Source: Tillus elongatus
Taxonomy: Eukaryota; Arthropoda; Insecta; Coleoptera; Cleridae
Assembly (NCBI GenBank): GCA_964006375.1
Contig: OZ023269.1
Coordinates: forward strand, 132,734,047 to 132,798,046
Direction of reading: 5' to 3'
Length of the DNA stretch: 64,000 bases
Notes under the pieces: model-generated
Told to the model about the DNA's origin: nothing
The model's database searches: none
What the model saw: only the letters and a program-made list of their open reading frames with translations
Program-made: the position numbers and the translations under genes
Shown: piece after piece, positions 10,021-20,339 of the stretch
How the letters are laid out: each line of letters opens with the position of its first letter
Numbering within the stretch: the stretch's first letter is position 1

Positions 10021-13000
10021 GTAAAGGCAACCAAGTTTGATGCCTGCTTTCATCAAAGAAAGACATTTGCTATTAAAAATATTTTAAAGAAAATTCGCTA
10101 CCATAACGCACTTGCTGCGTCCAGAGATTGATAACTTTACCTAGAGAGTGTCGGCATATCTTTTATCTTAAAGAGACAGTGCAAACAAGGCGCTATTGAT
10201 CAATGGCAGGGCTCGGTTTAGCGAATTTTTGCTTTTTATGGCCTTAGAGATATAAATACTCTCGTAGGCGTCTACTTTCAGCGATTGTCTAACATTCTTG
10301 ATAAGCTTAAGATTTTTTTTTATCTGTGTGGTGATGATTTTCACAAATATGTTGTGCTACACATGACTTGTCTATACTACGGCATTTCATCTGTGTCAAA
10401 TGTTCCTTAAGACACAAGACCAAAATATTTGCAAGTTAAAGAAGCTCTATTAATATACATAATTTTCGTAAAAAAAGATTTCGTAGATCATTTCTATGAA
10501 AATTCAATACCATAACGCACTTGCTGCGTCTACACCTTTTTCTTTCAATTTAATCTAGTTTGGTTTTTAACAAACCAGCACAATAAATAGCGCATAAGGA
10601 AGCAGTCACAATGGCTTGCCATTTTGCGTCCATAATGGCATCTGCCCCCGCGCTCTGGCGCTACTGAACTGACTGGAAACCACTATTGCAATGAGCCTTA
10701 GAAGCCTGAAATGTGGACGATCGACGCGAGTTTGGATAATGCCCTTTTGGCACTTCAAAACTTCATTTCGAAATTACAACAAGTTTAATTATAATTTTAA
10801 AACAAAGGAGAAATACACGATGTTTAATGTTGAAACACTCGTAATATATTCTATCATAATATTGTATCTTACTTGTATATGTAAACTCGAATATGCTTAG
10901 GCTAATATTATAAAGTAAAACAACTTAAACTAGATAATTATGTTGACTATAATTAATCAGCGGTTTTATTATTTCCGCGGTGAACGACTGCCTCTATCCT
11001 ATTACTATACTAACACGATATATAGGAACAGCATTATATAGGGTGCTGTAACTCGTGTCGTGTAGTACCCCTGGCTTGTGAAATCCGGGTTTATAAACAA
11101 ATCAAACTACATGCTTTTGGAATAGCAATCCACGCGGCATCTATCCGGGCCTTTAGTCTGTATTTAGTGATGTGTAAATGTAACTAGCCTTTTAGAGTGT
11201 AGGGTCCCATAACGAGATACAAGTAAACGTGCCAGAACACGTGGGAAAACCGAGCCTGACGCTAAAAGGTTATAAAAAATTATTTCTGACCAACATTGTT
11301 CACCGGAAAATTTCCAGATTATTATACAAAATAAACGTATAATAATGAAGTTCTTTAATTCATCTCTAACTGACAAACAATTTCACACATTGCTGACAGG
11401 GATAGTCTTATAAATTAGTTTGATAATTTATCACTTAAAGCTTCCTAGGCAAGATTCTACTACAATATCATCCAACAGGATAATGCTAGATTGTAGTAAT
11501 TGGATTTTAAATGCTCTCAGTTGGCAAATTGAAACTCTGCTTTTATCTTTAAAGGGGAAACGTTGTGTTTGCTTTATTTTAAGGAACAAGCTGAATTTGA
11601 AAGTGAGTGGTTCCATTTAATATCAATAAATCACTTGAATAATGTAGTGTATGGACCTGGACCGTCTATGTGTCCCTCGGGTCAAGTTACTACAGTAACT
11701 TATGTGTCTCAGTTGACTTCAATTCGTATCAGAGGATGCGATACATTCACTAAAATGTTCATTTACTTCCGGGAACGGAAGGTGCTCTTTATTTGTTTTT
11801 ACCTAATAATGCACAATAATTTACTAAACTAAATTACAGCGTTAGAGCCTCGTTGGTCCATGTAACGATTACGTTTTTAAACAATATCGTTACTATTTTA
11901 AATATTCAAAATGAACCTTTAAGAGACTTAATTAAATTAAAAGCCGACAATCCAATATCTGTAAGGCAATTCATGTTTTGATTTCAAAATCATTCTATTG
12001 AAAAGTCGCTAGCAAGTTTGCTATCCCGTTACCCATACTGGTTCATGGTATAACTGTTGAAATTGAAATTGTCAAGAGATGGGATTTTTCTTGAGCAAAG
12101 ATATTTCATTTATTATTTTAAGCTGTGAAATTTGGCGTTAATATCAGTAGTATAATAAATTGTAGCAAAAAATACAATGTCTCTTTTGTCCTCTAGGCAG
12201 GATTAATCTGGAAAATTCCAGTAGTAACGTCGACATCTAACTTTTTTTTTAACAATTGGAAGAGCTTATTTTCAATGTTAGGGGAAGTCGGGACTATATC
12301 TGCGATTTATTTTACAAAATTAACCTTGAAGGCCCTGAACTATAGGCCAGGGACGAAGCTGTTAAGGGGAGTGAAATTAGATCTAGGCGCACAAGACGTT
12401 ACCTCTTGGTGAGTCTTGGCTAGGCGATTGCCGACTGCACATCTTTCTATTACCGTGGCTAATAATTATCTTAAAATAGGTGATACAATCCTTTTCGTTG
12501 TCGATATTATCTAACAACAGTTGTTAGTGATTGTTTAATGTCATTTAATCGGATTTTGAATTTAAATTAGCGACGTGTTTGGCAGAAAAGCTCGAATTAA
12601 GCAGTGATCCTTTGTTCAACCCGGTGGATTTCTCACGTTAATCAGAAAGAGTTTCTGATTATTATCGAGCTCAGAGTCAGTTGGCATTGTAAAGTTTATT
12701 TGAGCCAAATTACATTTTAATTGCTGTGGAGAGATTTCAGTCAAATTGTTTCCGGACAGCGTCATGAGACGCTCGTTCATTTAAAGCTAGGGAGCAAATT
12801 CTCTTACCCAGAAAATGAGCAGCAAGAACCACCTGCCCAATAACAGTTAATGGAAAGTACGACTCATTCTCTCCAGCCTTCCCTCTCTTATTGGAGTTTG
12901 TAAGCCTGTGTTAGGCACTGATGGTTGACTCCACTTGGAAAGCATCTTTAAACGGTCATCAGGTAACTCCAGGTGTCAGGACTTGGTGAGTCGATTAAAC

Positions 13001-13197
13001 TTTATGTGTGTAAACTATCAGAACTTTTGATGCAGCAATCTAATGTTTGAAGATTTACAATTTGGACTTTCAAAGTACCATAATCAAATTTGAACTTTAA
13101 TAATGTCAGTGGGATGTCTGTAAGGGCAACTGTAAATTTCCTGTTTATTCTTTAGAATTTTGTCAATATTGTGAATTTAAATACATACCCCTGTTAA
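10021..13197. other. No gene recognised; two isolated GACGCAGC ends
   Basis: Inverted repeat ends (CTACCATAACGCACTTGCTG) lie at about 10085-10115 and 10505-10535. The rest is AT-rich, without a recognisable exon, transposon ORF or RNA gene. Confidence 0.5.
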
Positions 13198-13298
13198 AAA
13201 AAGACAGGGGATCGGCAAAATTTTCAGGATAGTGAGGTGGAACTACTTCCAAGCGTCGGCGATTGGCCATAGTCGCGGAAAAGTACAAAAAAAATACT
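13198..13298 (+). mobile_element. tRNA-derived SINE, 3' body fragment
   Basis: Matches, in sense orientation, the 3' part of the SINEs at 36006-36363 and 62642-62996 (GACAGGGGATCGGCAAAATT, AGGATAGTGAGGTG, GATTGGCCATAGTCGCGG). The tRNA-like head is missing. Confidence 0.7.
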
Positions 13299-13384
13299 GT
13301 GAAAGCAGTGATCTTACTATCGCTTGGCGTAATTTATCTCTTTCGCAGTGTGCCCATTCAAGAAACTTTAAATTATTTAGAACA

Positions 13385-13505
13385 TCATCATCATCAAAAT
13401 CAGAGGACGATGTCACCTTGTCGTCGCACCCATGACTCTCTGTCACCAGAAGCTCTTTTCGTTTGGTTGTAGCATTAGCATTTTATCAATTGTGGCAGGT
13501 CTTGC
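13385..13505 (+). repeat. Minor repeat with GATGTCRCC..CATGACT
   Basis: GATGTCACCTTGTCGTCGCA followed by CCATGACTCTCTGTC is related to 22390-22505 on the same strand and to 36560-36665 and 61690-61770 inverted. Function and limits are unknown. Confidence 0.4.
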
Positions 13506-13549
13506 AGTAGGTGACCTCTTGGATGCATCGTAGATTCTCCCTGACTCAT

Positions 13550-13662
13550 ATTAGTGAATTTTCTTAAAAAAAATCACTAATGAGGACGATTTTTGAATTT
13601 TGAAAAAAATGTCTCCAACTGAGAGGAGCCCTAAAACTCATATCCGGGGTCAGTTTCAATTG

Positions 13663-13745
<83 letters not shown>
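13550..13745 (-). repeat. Composite-repeat terminal segment with (TA)n
   Basis: On the minus strand, (TA)n (13664-13744) is followed by AACTGACCCCGGATATGAG and then the fold-back AGTGATTTTTTTTAAGAAAATTC-like end. This is the inverted form of the segments at 18882-19095 and 24524-24830. Confidence 0.75.
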
Positions 13746-13746
<1 letters not shown>

Positions 13747-13749
13747 TTT

Positions 13750-14368
13750 TTGTCATAAAGAGTATCCCTTGCACCAGAAATCAGATCTCTAGGTTAAAAA
13801 AATTGAAAGCCTCTGATTAAAAAGTTGAAACGTCAAAATTGATAATTCTGGTAGTCGTACATTAGTACGCATTATCGCTTTGTGAGTTAAACATACGGCT
13901 CGAAATGACTAACAAGCTCCTAGATCTATGTCTGAGCTGTCATTTCCTTTATTTCGTTAAAATACGAGAAAAAATTCAATTTTAAACAAAAATTGTATGG
14001 TGTAAATAATCAAGACGTTGGAAAATTAATATACTAGAGTATATACCTGTTAGTACATACATCTGTCATATCGACAATGGCTGAGAGGTGAAGGAAGCAG
14101 TGTGGATTTAATAATGGACTCCTATAAGACGCATTCTAATCTCCGTTAGTGACTTCACTTTTTTTTTTACTTTTTTTACCCCTTTTATCGTTATCTGATC
14201 ACATTGTGTAATCCGATGAATTTTTAGCGAGTTTTTGTATGACCAATTCAATCAGGACTAGATGAAAACTTTGAAGAGTGAAAACGTTCCATACTTAATA
14301 CAGCCGTAGAATTTTACCGTGGCTTCACAAGTGCTTGTTCTTTTCTGCAACCGATTTCAATTTTTACC
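13750..14368 (+). repeat. Repeat with degenerate tRNA-like segment
   Basis: Homologous to 34390-34800: both have AACGTCAAAATTGATAATT.TGGTA, TCTAGATCT.TGTCT, a tRNA-like stretch (near 14075-14160), then GTTAGTGACTTCACTTTTT and CGTTATCTGATCA. It is non-coding. Confidence 0.6.
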
Positions 14369-14693
14369 CGACGCAGCAAGTGCGTTATGGTAGCGAATTT
14401 TCATTAAAGTTTCAAATTTCAATAACTCAATTTGCTATTAACCTAACGTTCGTTGGCCAAGAACCAGTTGTTTCGGGAACACTTTAAGTTTATTTTCGGA
14501 AAATTTTTGTACATTTTCAAACAATACTCTCGTAGGCGTCATTTTGATGAAATATGGTATATTGTTTCTACTATATAGGTTATACTGGTAACAAAATTTC
14601 ATGCCTACATTCTTTAAAAAAAAGAAGATATATTTGTTATTAAAAACATTTTTATGAAAATTCACTACCATAACGCACTTGCTATGTCCAGAC
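14369..14693 (-). repeat. GACGCAGC module, both ends present (inverted)
   Basis: CGACGCAGCAAGTGCGTTAT at the left and CGCACTTGCTATGTCCAGA at the right, with the shared interior in reverse orientation relative to 7399-7709. It is disrupted by a short insertion (ACTCTCGTAGGCGTC near 14525). Confidence 0.8.
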
Positions 14694-16160
14694 CTTTTTA
14701 GTGATTAAAAGTAGTTAGAAGTTGTCACTAGGAGTGGCTGCAAAAAAGGACACCCCCGTAGAGAGAACAAACAATTCAAATTTCGTGTGCTCCTTTGTTT
14801 TTGGAGTGACTAAATTTGAACATAGTCACAAAATTGATGCGGCTGTTTGACTCTGAATTAATGCCTCATTTTGCTTTCATCACTGAGTCACAAAACTTTG
14901 AAAATATCACAACCGAGATATCTGTCAATACTGGATACCTACCTATCCATTCTACTGCCCCTTTCAGTCGTATCATTTTCAGCGTAGGGCTTCAATAGCC
15001 TACCAACGTGTATCACATATCTCTCAATTAAAAATTTTAAGAAGAGGTTAAATAAGTATTTCTTTGCTGGGAATGGCGTTTTAATTTGCGACTTGTCCGA
15101 GTATCCGAGAATCGAAGGTGCAGAAACTAATTATTGCCATTACGTTTGTAAACTGTCCTCGTTTTGTGATTTTTTGTTTATTTTTTAAGGGTTAAGTTGA
15201 AGCGCAGTTTTGTAACTGAACGTCGCCCAATTTAAATTAATTAATTCATTGTATTGAAAGTTGTTTGTTGCTTAACAGTCCTAATAATAGTTGTTTTGTT
15301 TGTTTGCACATTCGTGATCAGCAGAAAACCACACCAAAGCTTGCTAACTTAACAGACCTGTAGCTTCAAAGATAAGGACGTGAGCAATAGTGCTGATTGT
15401 ATATCAAATACATATTTTTCGCTTCTGTGATTGCAAGGTACAAACAACTCAATATTTGAATCTGTAATTAGCGTCAATAAAATTAGTAGCCTAATGAAGT
15501 AGTTGTTCACGAAACCTAGGTGTAAATTAGTTACCAACATGACAAGAGAGAGTATTCCAGAGATGATGTCAGATTAATCAGATGAATTATAGCTGGAGGC
15601 ATGAACAGATTAACGCACACAGAGACTAAAGCCTAAAGACACGTCCATGGAGGTCTGTTGGAGCTATGTACCATACTAACGTTTTAACATTGTAACATAT
15701 GTCCCTAACTGACATACAAAGCAGATTCTTCGATGTTAAAACAAGCATCAGACTAAAAGGGCAGGATGTTCGGTTTAATTTGCCTTTGATCTTGCGTGCG
15801 TGGTGTCTACCCTTTGTTCTGAGAACCTATTGCCCTTACAAAATTCACTGTATTACAGCCATCTTCTATAAAAGTCATTATACCACACAAAACAAAGTTG
15901 TGAATACATTCTCATTCAATTTGTACTATACGACTATAAATATATTATTCTTGAATTGGAAATTAAATCATTTAAAAGGATATCTGTCGCATATACGACA
16001 AAATAATGACTCCTAATAAGTGGCGTTTAAAAATGAGACCTAATAATTTCTGTCTTCTGCAACAGTTGTAGAAGTGGCGGTTTTGGAGCAAGTTGTTATT
16101 GATTAAACCCTATGTAAAGAGTGTCTCAATCAGGGTGATATAATTTTATGCTTAAACAAA
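14694..16160. other. No gene recognised
   Basis: Contains a 105-codon open frame at 15699-16016 that I do not recognise and consider chance in AT-rich DNA. Confidence 0.4.
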
Positions 16161-16162
16161 AA

Positions 16163-18174
16163 GTCTGGACGCAGCAAGTGCGTTATGGTAGTGAATCTTC
16201 ATAAAAATATTTTTAATGGCAGATGCCTTTTTTTTAAATGAAAGCAGGCATCAAATCTGGATAAATATTTTTTACACAAAATTCTGTTGAAAGCATACAT
16301 AAAATTCAAATTATATACCTAATCTGTAATTAAAATTGAAAATCAAATTATTTGTTTGCACCAAAATCCATTAAAACCACATTTTCGACGAATTTTAATT
16401 GTATAATTTTTTATACAAAAATTCTCAAATATTTCTTCAAAGAAAATATATTAAATCCATTTATAAGAAAATTTGCTATTTAAAGAACATTTTGTACAAG
16501 AAAATTCGCTAATAAAAATAAATTAAATAAATTAAAAAAAAAACTGTTCCGATTTTCCTGGCCAACCAACCATTTCAAGTTATTTACCTACCTACCAAAA
16601 TATAATTTTTCACAAAAACTTTTTCGACGACACAACAAAAATTTCATAAACATTTGCAAACAATTTGTCAAGAAAATCCGTAAACTTTTTTTTATACTTT
16701 ATTAAAGATTTATCATTAATTACTAAAATTTCACAAAAACATCTTACAAAAAATTATTTCTATGAAGCACAAAACAATTTCTGCGAAAACTGGCTAAATA
16801 TCTTTTTACACAAAATTTTGCAAAAAGAATACATAAAATTTAAATTATATACCTAATCTGTAATTAAAATTGAGAGTAAAATAATTTGTTTGCACGAAAA
16901 TCCATTAATACCTTATTTTCGACGAATTTCGTTTAAAAAATATTCCATCAATTGAATAATTTTTCATATAAAAATTCGCAACAAACGTTTCTTCAAAGAA
17001 AATTCATTAAATTCATTTATAAGAAAATTCGTTATTAAAAGAACATTTTGTACAAGAAAACTAGCTAATAGAAATAAATTAAATAAATTTTAAAATATTC
17101 AAAATCTGATCTAAATACAGAACTAGATACTTTTTCTGTGGCTACACAGAGAAAATTCTTTTGCGTGTGGATGCTGTAAAAATTGAATCCGGTTGTAGAG
17201 AAGAAAACAACCTCTTCTGATGTCACAAATATCTACGTCTATCTTAACTGTGGAACGATTTTACCAACTAAGGGCAAAAGCAGGTACTATTAGACTTGAA
17301 TTAAAAGTCTTAAACGTGCTTATCTTACATTTTCAACAAAAAGTCGCTAGAATATATTGGAATTACACAATCTGATCAGATAACGTTAAAATGGAATCAA
17401 AGACGAAAAAAATAGTAAAAAAAAGTTACAAGAGAAATTCAGTCAACGGTGAGATTTGAACCCGCGTCCCTTCGCTCATCAGACAGGGATACTAACCATT
17501 ACACCACGTAATGCTTCTGGCTAACTGTAGTGAAGAAAGGTAGATAACTGATAATGGTCTTAAGTTACTTATTTGTAATATGTAAGGTCTTTAGAGGCAG
17601 ATTTTGCAGTTATTTTAACAAATTAGAAGAGTAGCATAAATCTAGAATATTCTAGTACACATTTTATTCAAGATTCTCCATTCTTAACCGCAATAGTTTC
17701 AACGTTTCAAATCTCCAATTTGACATTTACAGGAGAAAAATTATAAAATTCTCAAAGTAATCTTTCTGGTACTTCTTGAACTTTTTGCGCCGTGAAAAGA
17801 TAGACTTTTTCTGTAATATTTAATAGATTTTGTTTAACACATACAATTTTTTGGTATTACGTCTTCTCTGACTTTTAGTGGCACAAAAATTTTGCTTCAA
17901 TAAGTGCCTATCACTTTTTTCCTTTCAACATAGAAACTTAAATTTTGGTGCAGGGTTTTTCCTTTACAACATAAACCAGCTTGCTAAATGTTGTTGCCAT
18001 AGCTTTGTTATTTCCGGAGATATGATTTTTTTCAGAAAGAAAACACAAAATTTTCCAGGAAAGCCTGGGCCGATTTTCCTGGAAAACTAACTTTTCCAAG
18101 CCACTTATAAAGCAAAAGTACTCACCAAATTTGATCAAAATCGGCCAATTATTTTTTGATTTATCGGTGTGATA
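16163..18174 (+). repeat. Composite repeat, near-complete copy, first part
   Basis: Starts at TCTGGACGCAGCAAGTGCG, passes through AT-rich stretches (TATATACCTAATCTGTAATT, twice), a tRNA-like segment (17441-17516, minus) and the block AAAATTTTCCAGGAAA..CCGATTTTCC, and reaches AAATCGG..ATTATTTTTTGAT and ATCGGTGTGATA, where other copies enter (TA)n. Here a 0.7-kb block interrupts, and the (TA)n and terminal part continue at 18882. An inverted partial copy lies at 20340-21658. It has no protein-coding capacity. Confidence 0.75.
17441..17516 (-). pseudogene. tRNA-like segment inside composite repeat
   Basis: On the minus strand, GTGGTGTAATGGTTAGTATC resembles an A box and D arm (tRNA-Asp/Glu type), and GCGGGTTCAAATC resembles a B box, at normal tRNA spacing. 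The acceptor strands do not pair and the anticodon region is too long, so it is tRNA-derived rather than a working tRNA. A diverged counterpart is at 20826-20902. Confidence 0.55.
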
Positions 18175-18240
18175 ACAAACCGCGTCCAGAATTTATGGAA
18201 ACTCGACGTTTCGGCTCCTGCTTTGGAGCCATTTTCAAGA

Positions 18241-18520
18241 GGTAAAGGAAATATGTAAGGACACTCTAAGGCCTCAATCTGCCTACTCCTTAGAGTGATG
18301 GAAAAAGGTGGGTAAAGGAAATATGTAAGGACACTCTAAGGCCTCAATCTGACTACTCCTTAGAGTGGTGGACAACGGTGGGTAAAGGAAATATGTAAGG
18401 ATACTCTAAGGCCTCAATATGCCTACTCCTTAGAGTGGTGGACAAAGGTGGGTAAAGGAAATATGTAAGGACACTCTAAGGCCTCAATCTGCCTACTCCT
18501 TAGAGCGGTGGACAAAGGTG
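18241..18520 (+). repeat. 4 x 70-bp tandem repeat, each unit a stem-loop
   Basis: Units start at 18241, 18311, 18381 and 18451 (GGTAAAGGAAATATGTAAGG). Each contains CACTCTAAGG, a 16-nt loop CCTCAATCTGCCTACT, then CCTTAGAGTG: a perfect 10-bp stem in units 1 and 2, with one changed pair in units 3 and 4. Confidence 0.95.
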
Positions 18521-18600
18521 AGTTGGGTTGTTGTAGCTCGATTACGGGGCCTCAATCTGCCTACTCCCCAAATCTCACCGGAGATCGTCTGTGAGGTCTC

Positions 18601-18658
18601 AGTGTGTTCAACTCTAGGCCTCAGAGAGATCTCTCTGAGGCCTAGGGTTGAACACACT
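18601..18658. repeat. 58-bp near-perfect palindrome
   Basis: AGTGTGTTCAAC at the left and GTTGAACACACT at the right, with centre GAGAGATCTCTC. 28 of 29 base pairs match and there is no loop. It could extrude as a cruciform. Confidence 0.95.
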
Positions 18659-18673
18659 AATATAATGTATTTT

Positions 18674-18828
18674 TTTGCTGTACGTTTGTGATTTCTTATT
18701 GGTTTGCGTGGACTGCCGTTTCGAACCGTCCCGGTTCATCATCAACACACTGAGTAGTGTGCTGATGATGGACCGGGACGGTTCGAAACTGCAGTTCAAC
18801 CAATAAGATATTACAAACGTACAGCAAA
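18674..18828. repeat. Long hairpin with hammerhead-like boxes
   Basis: Arms of about 75 bp (from TTTGCTGTACGTTTGT to ACAAACGTACAGCAAA) are separated by only a few bases. The plus strand at 18762-18797 has CTGATGA, then a 5-bp stem GGACC/GGTTC, then GAAAC and a self-pairing ACTGCAGT: the box order of a type I hammerhead ribozyme. The opposite arm has a slightly altered version on the minus strand. Confidence 0.7.
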
Positions 18829-18879
18829 CAAATACAGTGTATATTTAAAACTGATTACAGTGTGGTGCAATATTCCAAA

Positions 18880-18881
<2 letters not shown>

Positions 18882-18961
<80 letters not shown>

Positions 18962-19095
18962 AAATATATATAAAAATTGAAACTGACCCCGGATATGGGT
19001 TCTAGGGTTCTAGTTGGTGCTCATTTCAACAAATATAAAAATCAAAAGTCGGGACCTCATTAGTGAATTTTTTAAAAAGAAATTCACTATAAATC
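18882..19095 (+). repeat. Composite repeat, terminal part with (TA)n
   Basis: (TA)n to 18959, then AAACTGACCCCGGATATGGG, CAAAAGTCGGGACCTCATTA and the fold-back GTGAATTTTTTAAAAAGAAA, TTCACT. It completes the copy begun at 16163. Confidence 0.8.
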
Positions 19096-19254
19096 GCTAA
19101 GTACCTAGTAACGTAATCTGATCGGTTATTAGATATAAACTAGAGACCTGTGCGGTGGTCAAAATTCGATATATTAAAGGTCAGCTCAGAACTGGCACGG
19201 ACCGGGGAATCCGACTGACTAATTAAAACAAAGCATTCTTTAATCGATTTGAAC

Positions 19255-19357
19255 TGATCAGATTTTTCTGGCTAACAAACTTGTCCAAACCACTTACAAA
19301 AGGAAGGTACTCACCAAATTTGATCAAAATCGGCCCATTATTTTTTGAGTTAGCGGT

Positions 19358-19431
<74 letters not shown>

Positions 19432-19562
19432 TATAAAAATTGAAACTGAATCCGGATATGTGTTCTGGGGGGTGTAATTAGCGCTAATTTAAAGATATTT
19501 TTTCAAAATTCAAAAGTCGGGATCTCCTCATGAGTGATTTTTTTAAAAAGAAAATTCACTAA
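19255..19562 (+). repeat. Composite repeat terminal segment, second copy
   Basis: CTGGCTAACAAACTTGTCC, CAAAATCGGCCCATTATTTT, AGCGGTGTGA, (TA)n at 19361-19427, then AAACTGAATCCGGATATGTG and the GAGTGATTTTTTTAAAAAG fold-back end. Confidence 0.8.
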
Positions 19563-20177
19563 AAGTATATCCGGTCAGTATAAATTATTATAAACCATAT
19601 GGGTCACAGAGACCCCACGTTACCAGTTACGTTAAAATGAAACCAGGTCACCAGTTAAGGGTTAATCTTCGATTCAATTTATTTGTTGTATTAATAGCCC
19701 ACTCAAGCCATAGACTTCTTTTAGCGAATATACGTAGAAAAAATCGCGAAATCGTTTAAATTTTTTAAAAATAAAATGTATCTCGTATTGCTTCAGTTTT
19801 AAAATCTGAATTAAAATTGTTTTACTGCTTGTTCAAGATGAAAACTGTAGCATATTTTTATAAATCCGACAGAAAGTTGAATCTATTTAATCCCTTCATA
19901 TGAAAGACACCGAGGAGGAAAACGTGACTTAGCTGTCGTCTGAAACATCTACAAGATATAATATTACACAAGGGACTAACCACTATAAAAACCAATTGTG
20001 TTGATTCAATTACTTTTTTTATGAATGTCAACATCCTCTTCTTATTTTCAATTAAATAGAAAAACATGGGATATGTTGTCTGTTCATATTACAACTGCTC
20101 TCCCGATTTTAAGGCACGTATACATACACTGAACACATGTGGAACAATTTATAATGAAATTTAAATAAAACATTGTA
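19563..20177. other. No gene recognised
   Basis: AT-rich sequence without a recognisable feature. Confidence 0.4.
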
Positions 20178-20255
20178 TCGCATTTTGTTTATTTAACGTC
20201 GACATATTTCCGCTACTATGACCAATCATCGACGTCAGGGAGTAGTTTCAAATGT
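20178..20255 (-). mobile_element. tRNA-derived SINE, 3' fragment
   Basis: TTATTTAACGTCGACATATT, TCCGCTACTATGACCAATCA and CGACGTCAGGGAGTAGTTTC match the 3' ends of the SINEs at 36006 and 62642. The copy is 5'-truncated. Confidence 0.6.
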
Positions 20256-20339
20256 AACATACAAAATGTATTATCATTATATGACAGCGGTTTCGTTAAG
20301 AATGTAGGTTCAATTATATAGTGATATGGGAGTTCGTTT

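Larger units (their letters stand above)
18175..18881. mobile_element. Hairpin-rich block inserted in the composite repeat's TA tract
   Basis: The composite repeat is continuous up to GGTGTGATA at 18174 and resumes with GATATATATA at 18881. The intervening roughly 0.7 kb is foreign to it. It contains GGCTCCTGCTTTGGAGCC (hairpin, 18210-18227), a 4 x 70-bp tandem array, a 58-bp palindrome and a roughly 155-bp hairpin with hammerhead-like boxes. No ORF is present. A Penelope-like terminal fragment is one possibility (inference). Confidence 0.55.

Noticed and set aside
9423..10034. Minus-strand frames with repeated HSWSRNFLGE-like peptides
   Set aside because: They arise from the triplicated non-coding sub-repeat; no domain and no splice context.
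17441..17516. Functional tRNA gene
   Set aside because: A- and B-box-like elements are present, but acceptor strands do not pair and the anticodon arm is malformed. It sits in a repeat.
18190..18240. Separate hammerhead at CGACGTTTCGGCTCC (minus strand)
   Set aside because: GAAACGTCG and a good stem are present, but the CTGATGA box is eroded to CTTGAAAA, so it is too degenerate to call on its own.
18241..18520. CRISPR-like array
   Set aside because: Repeats are directly tandem without variable spacers, and the DNA is eukaryotic.
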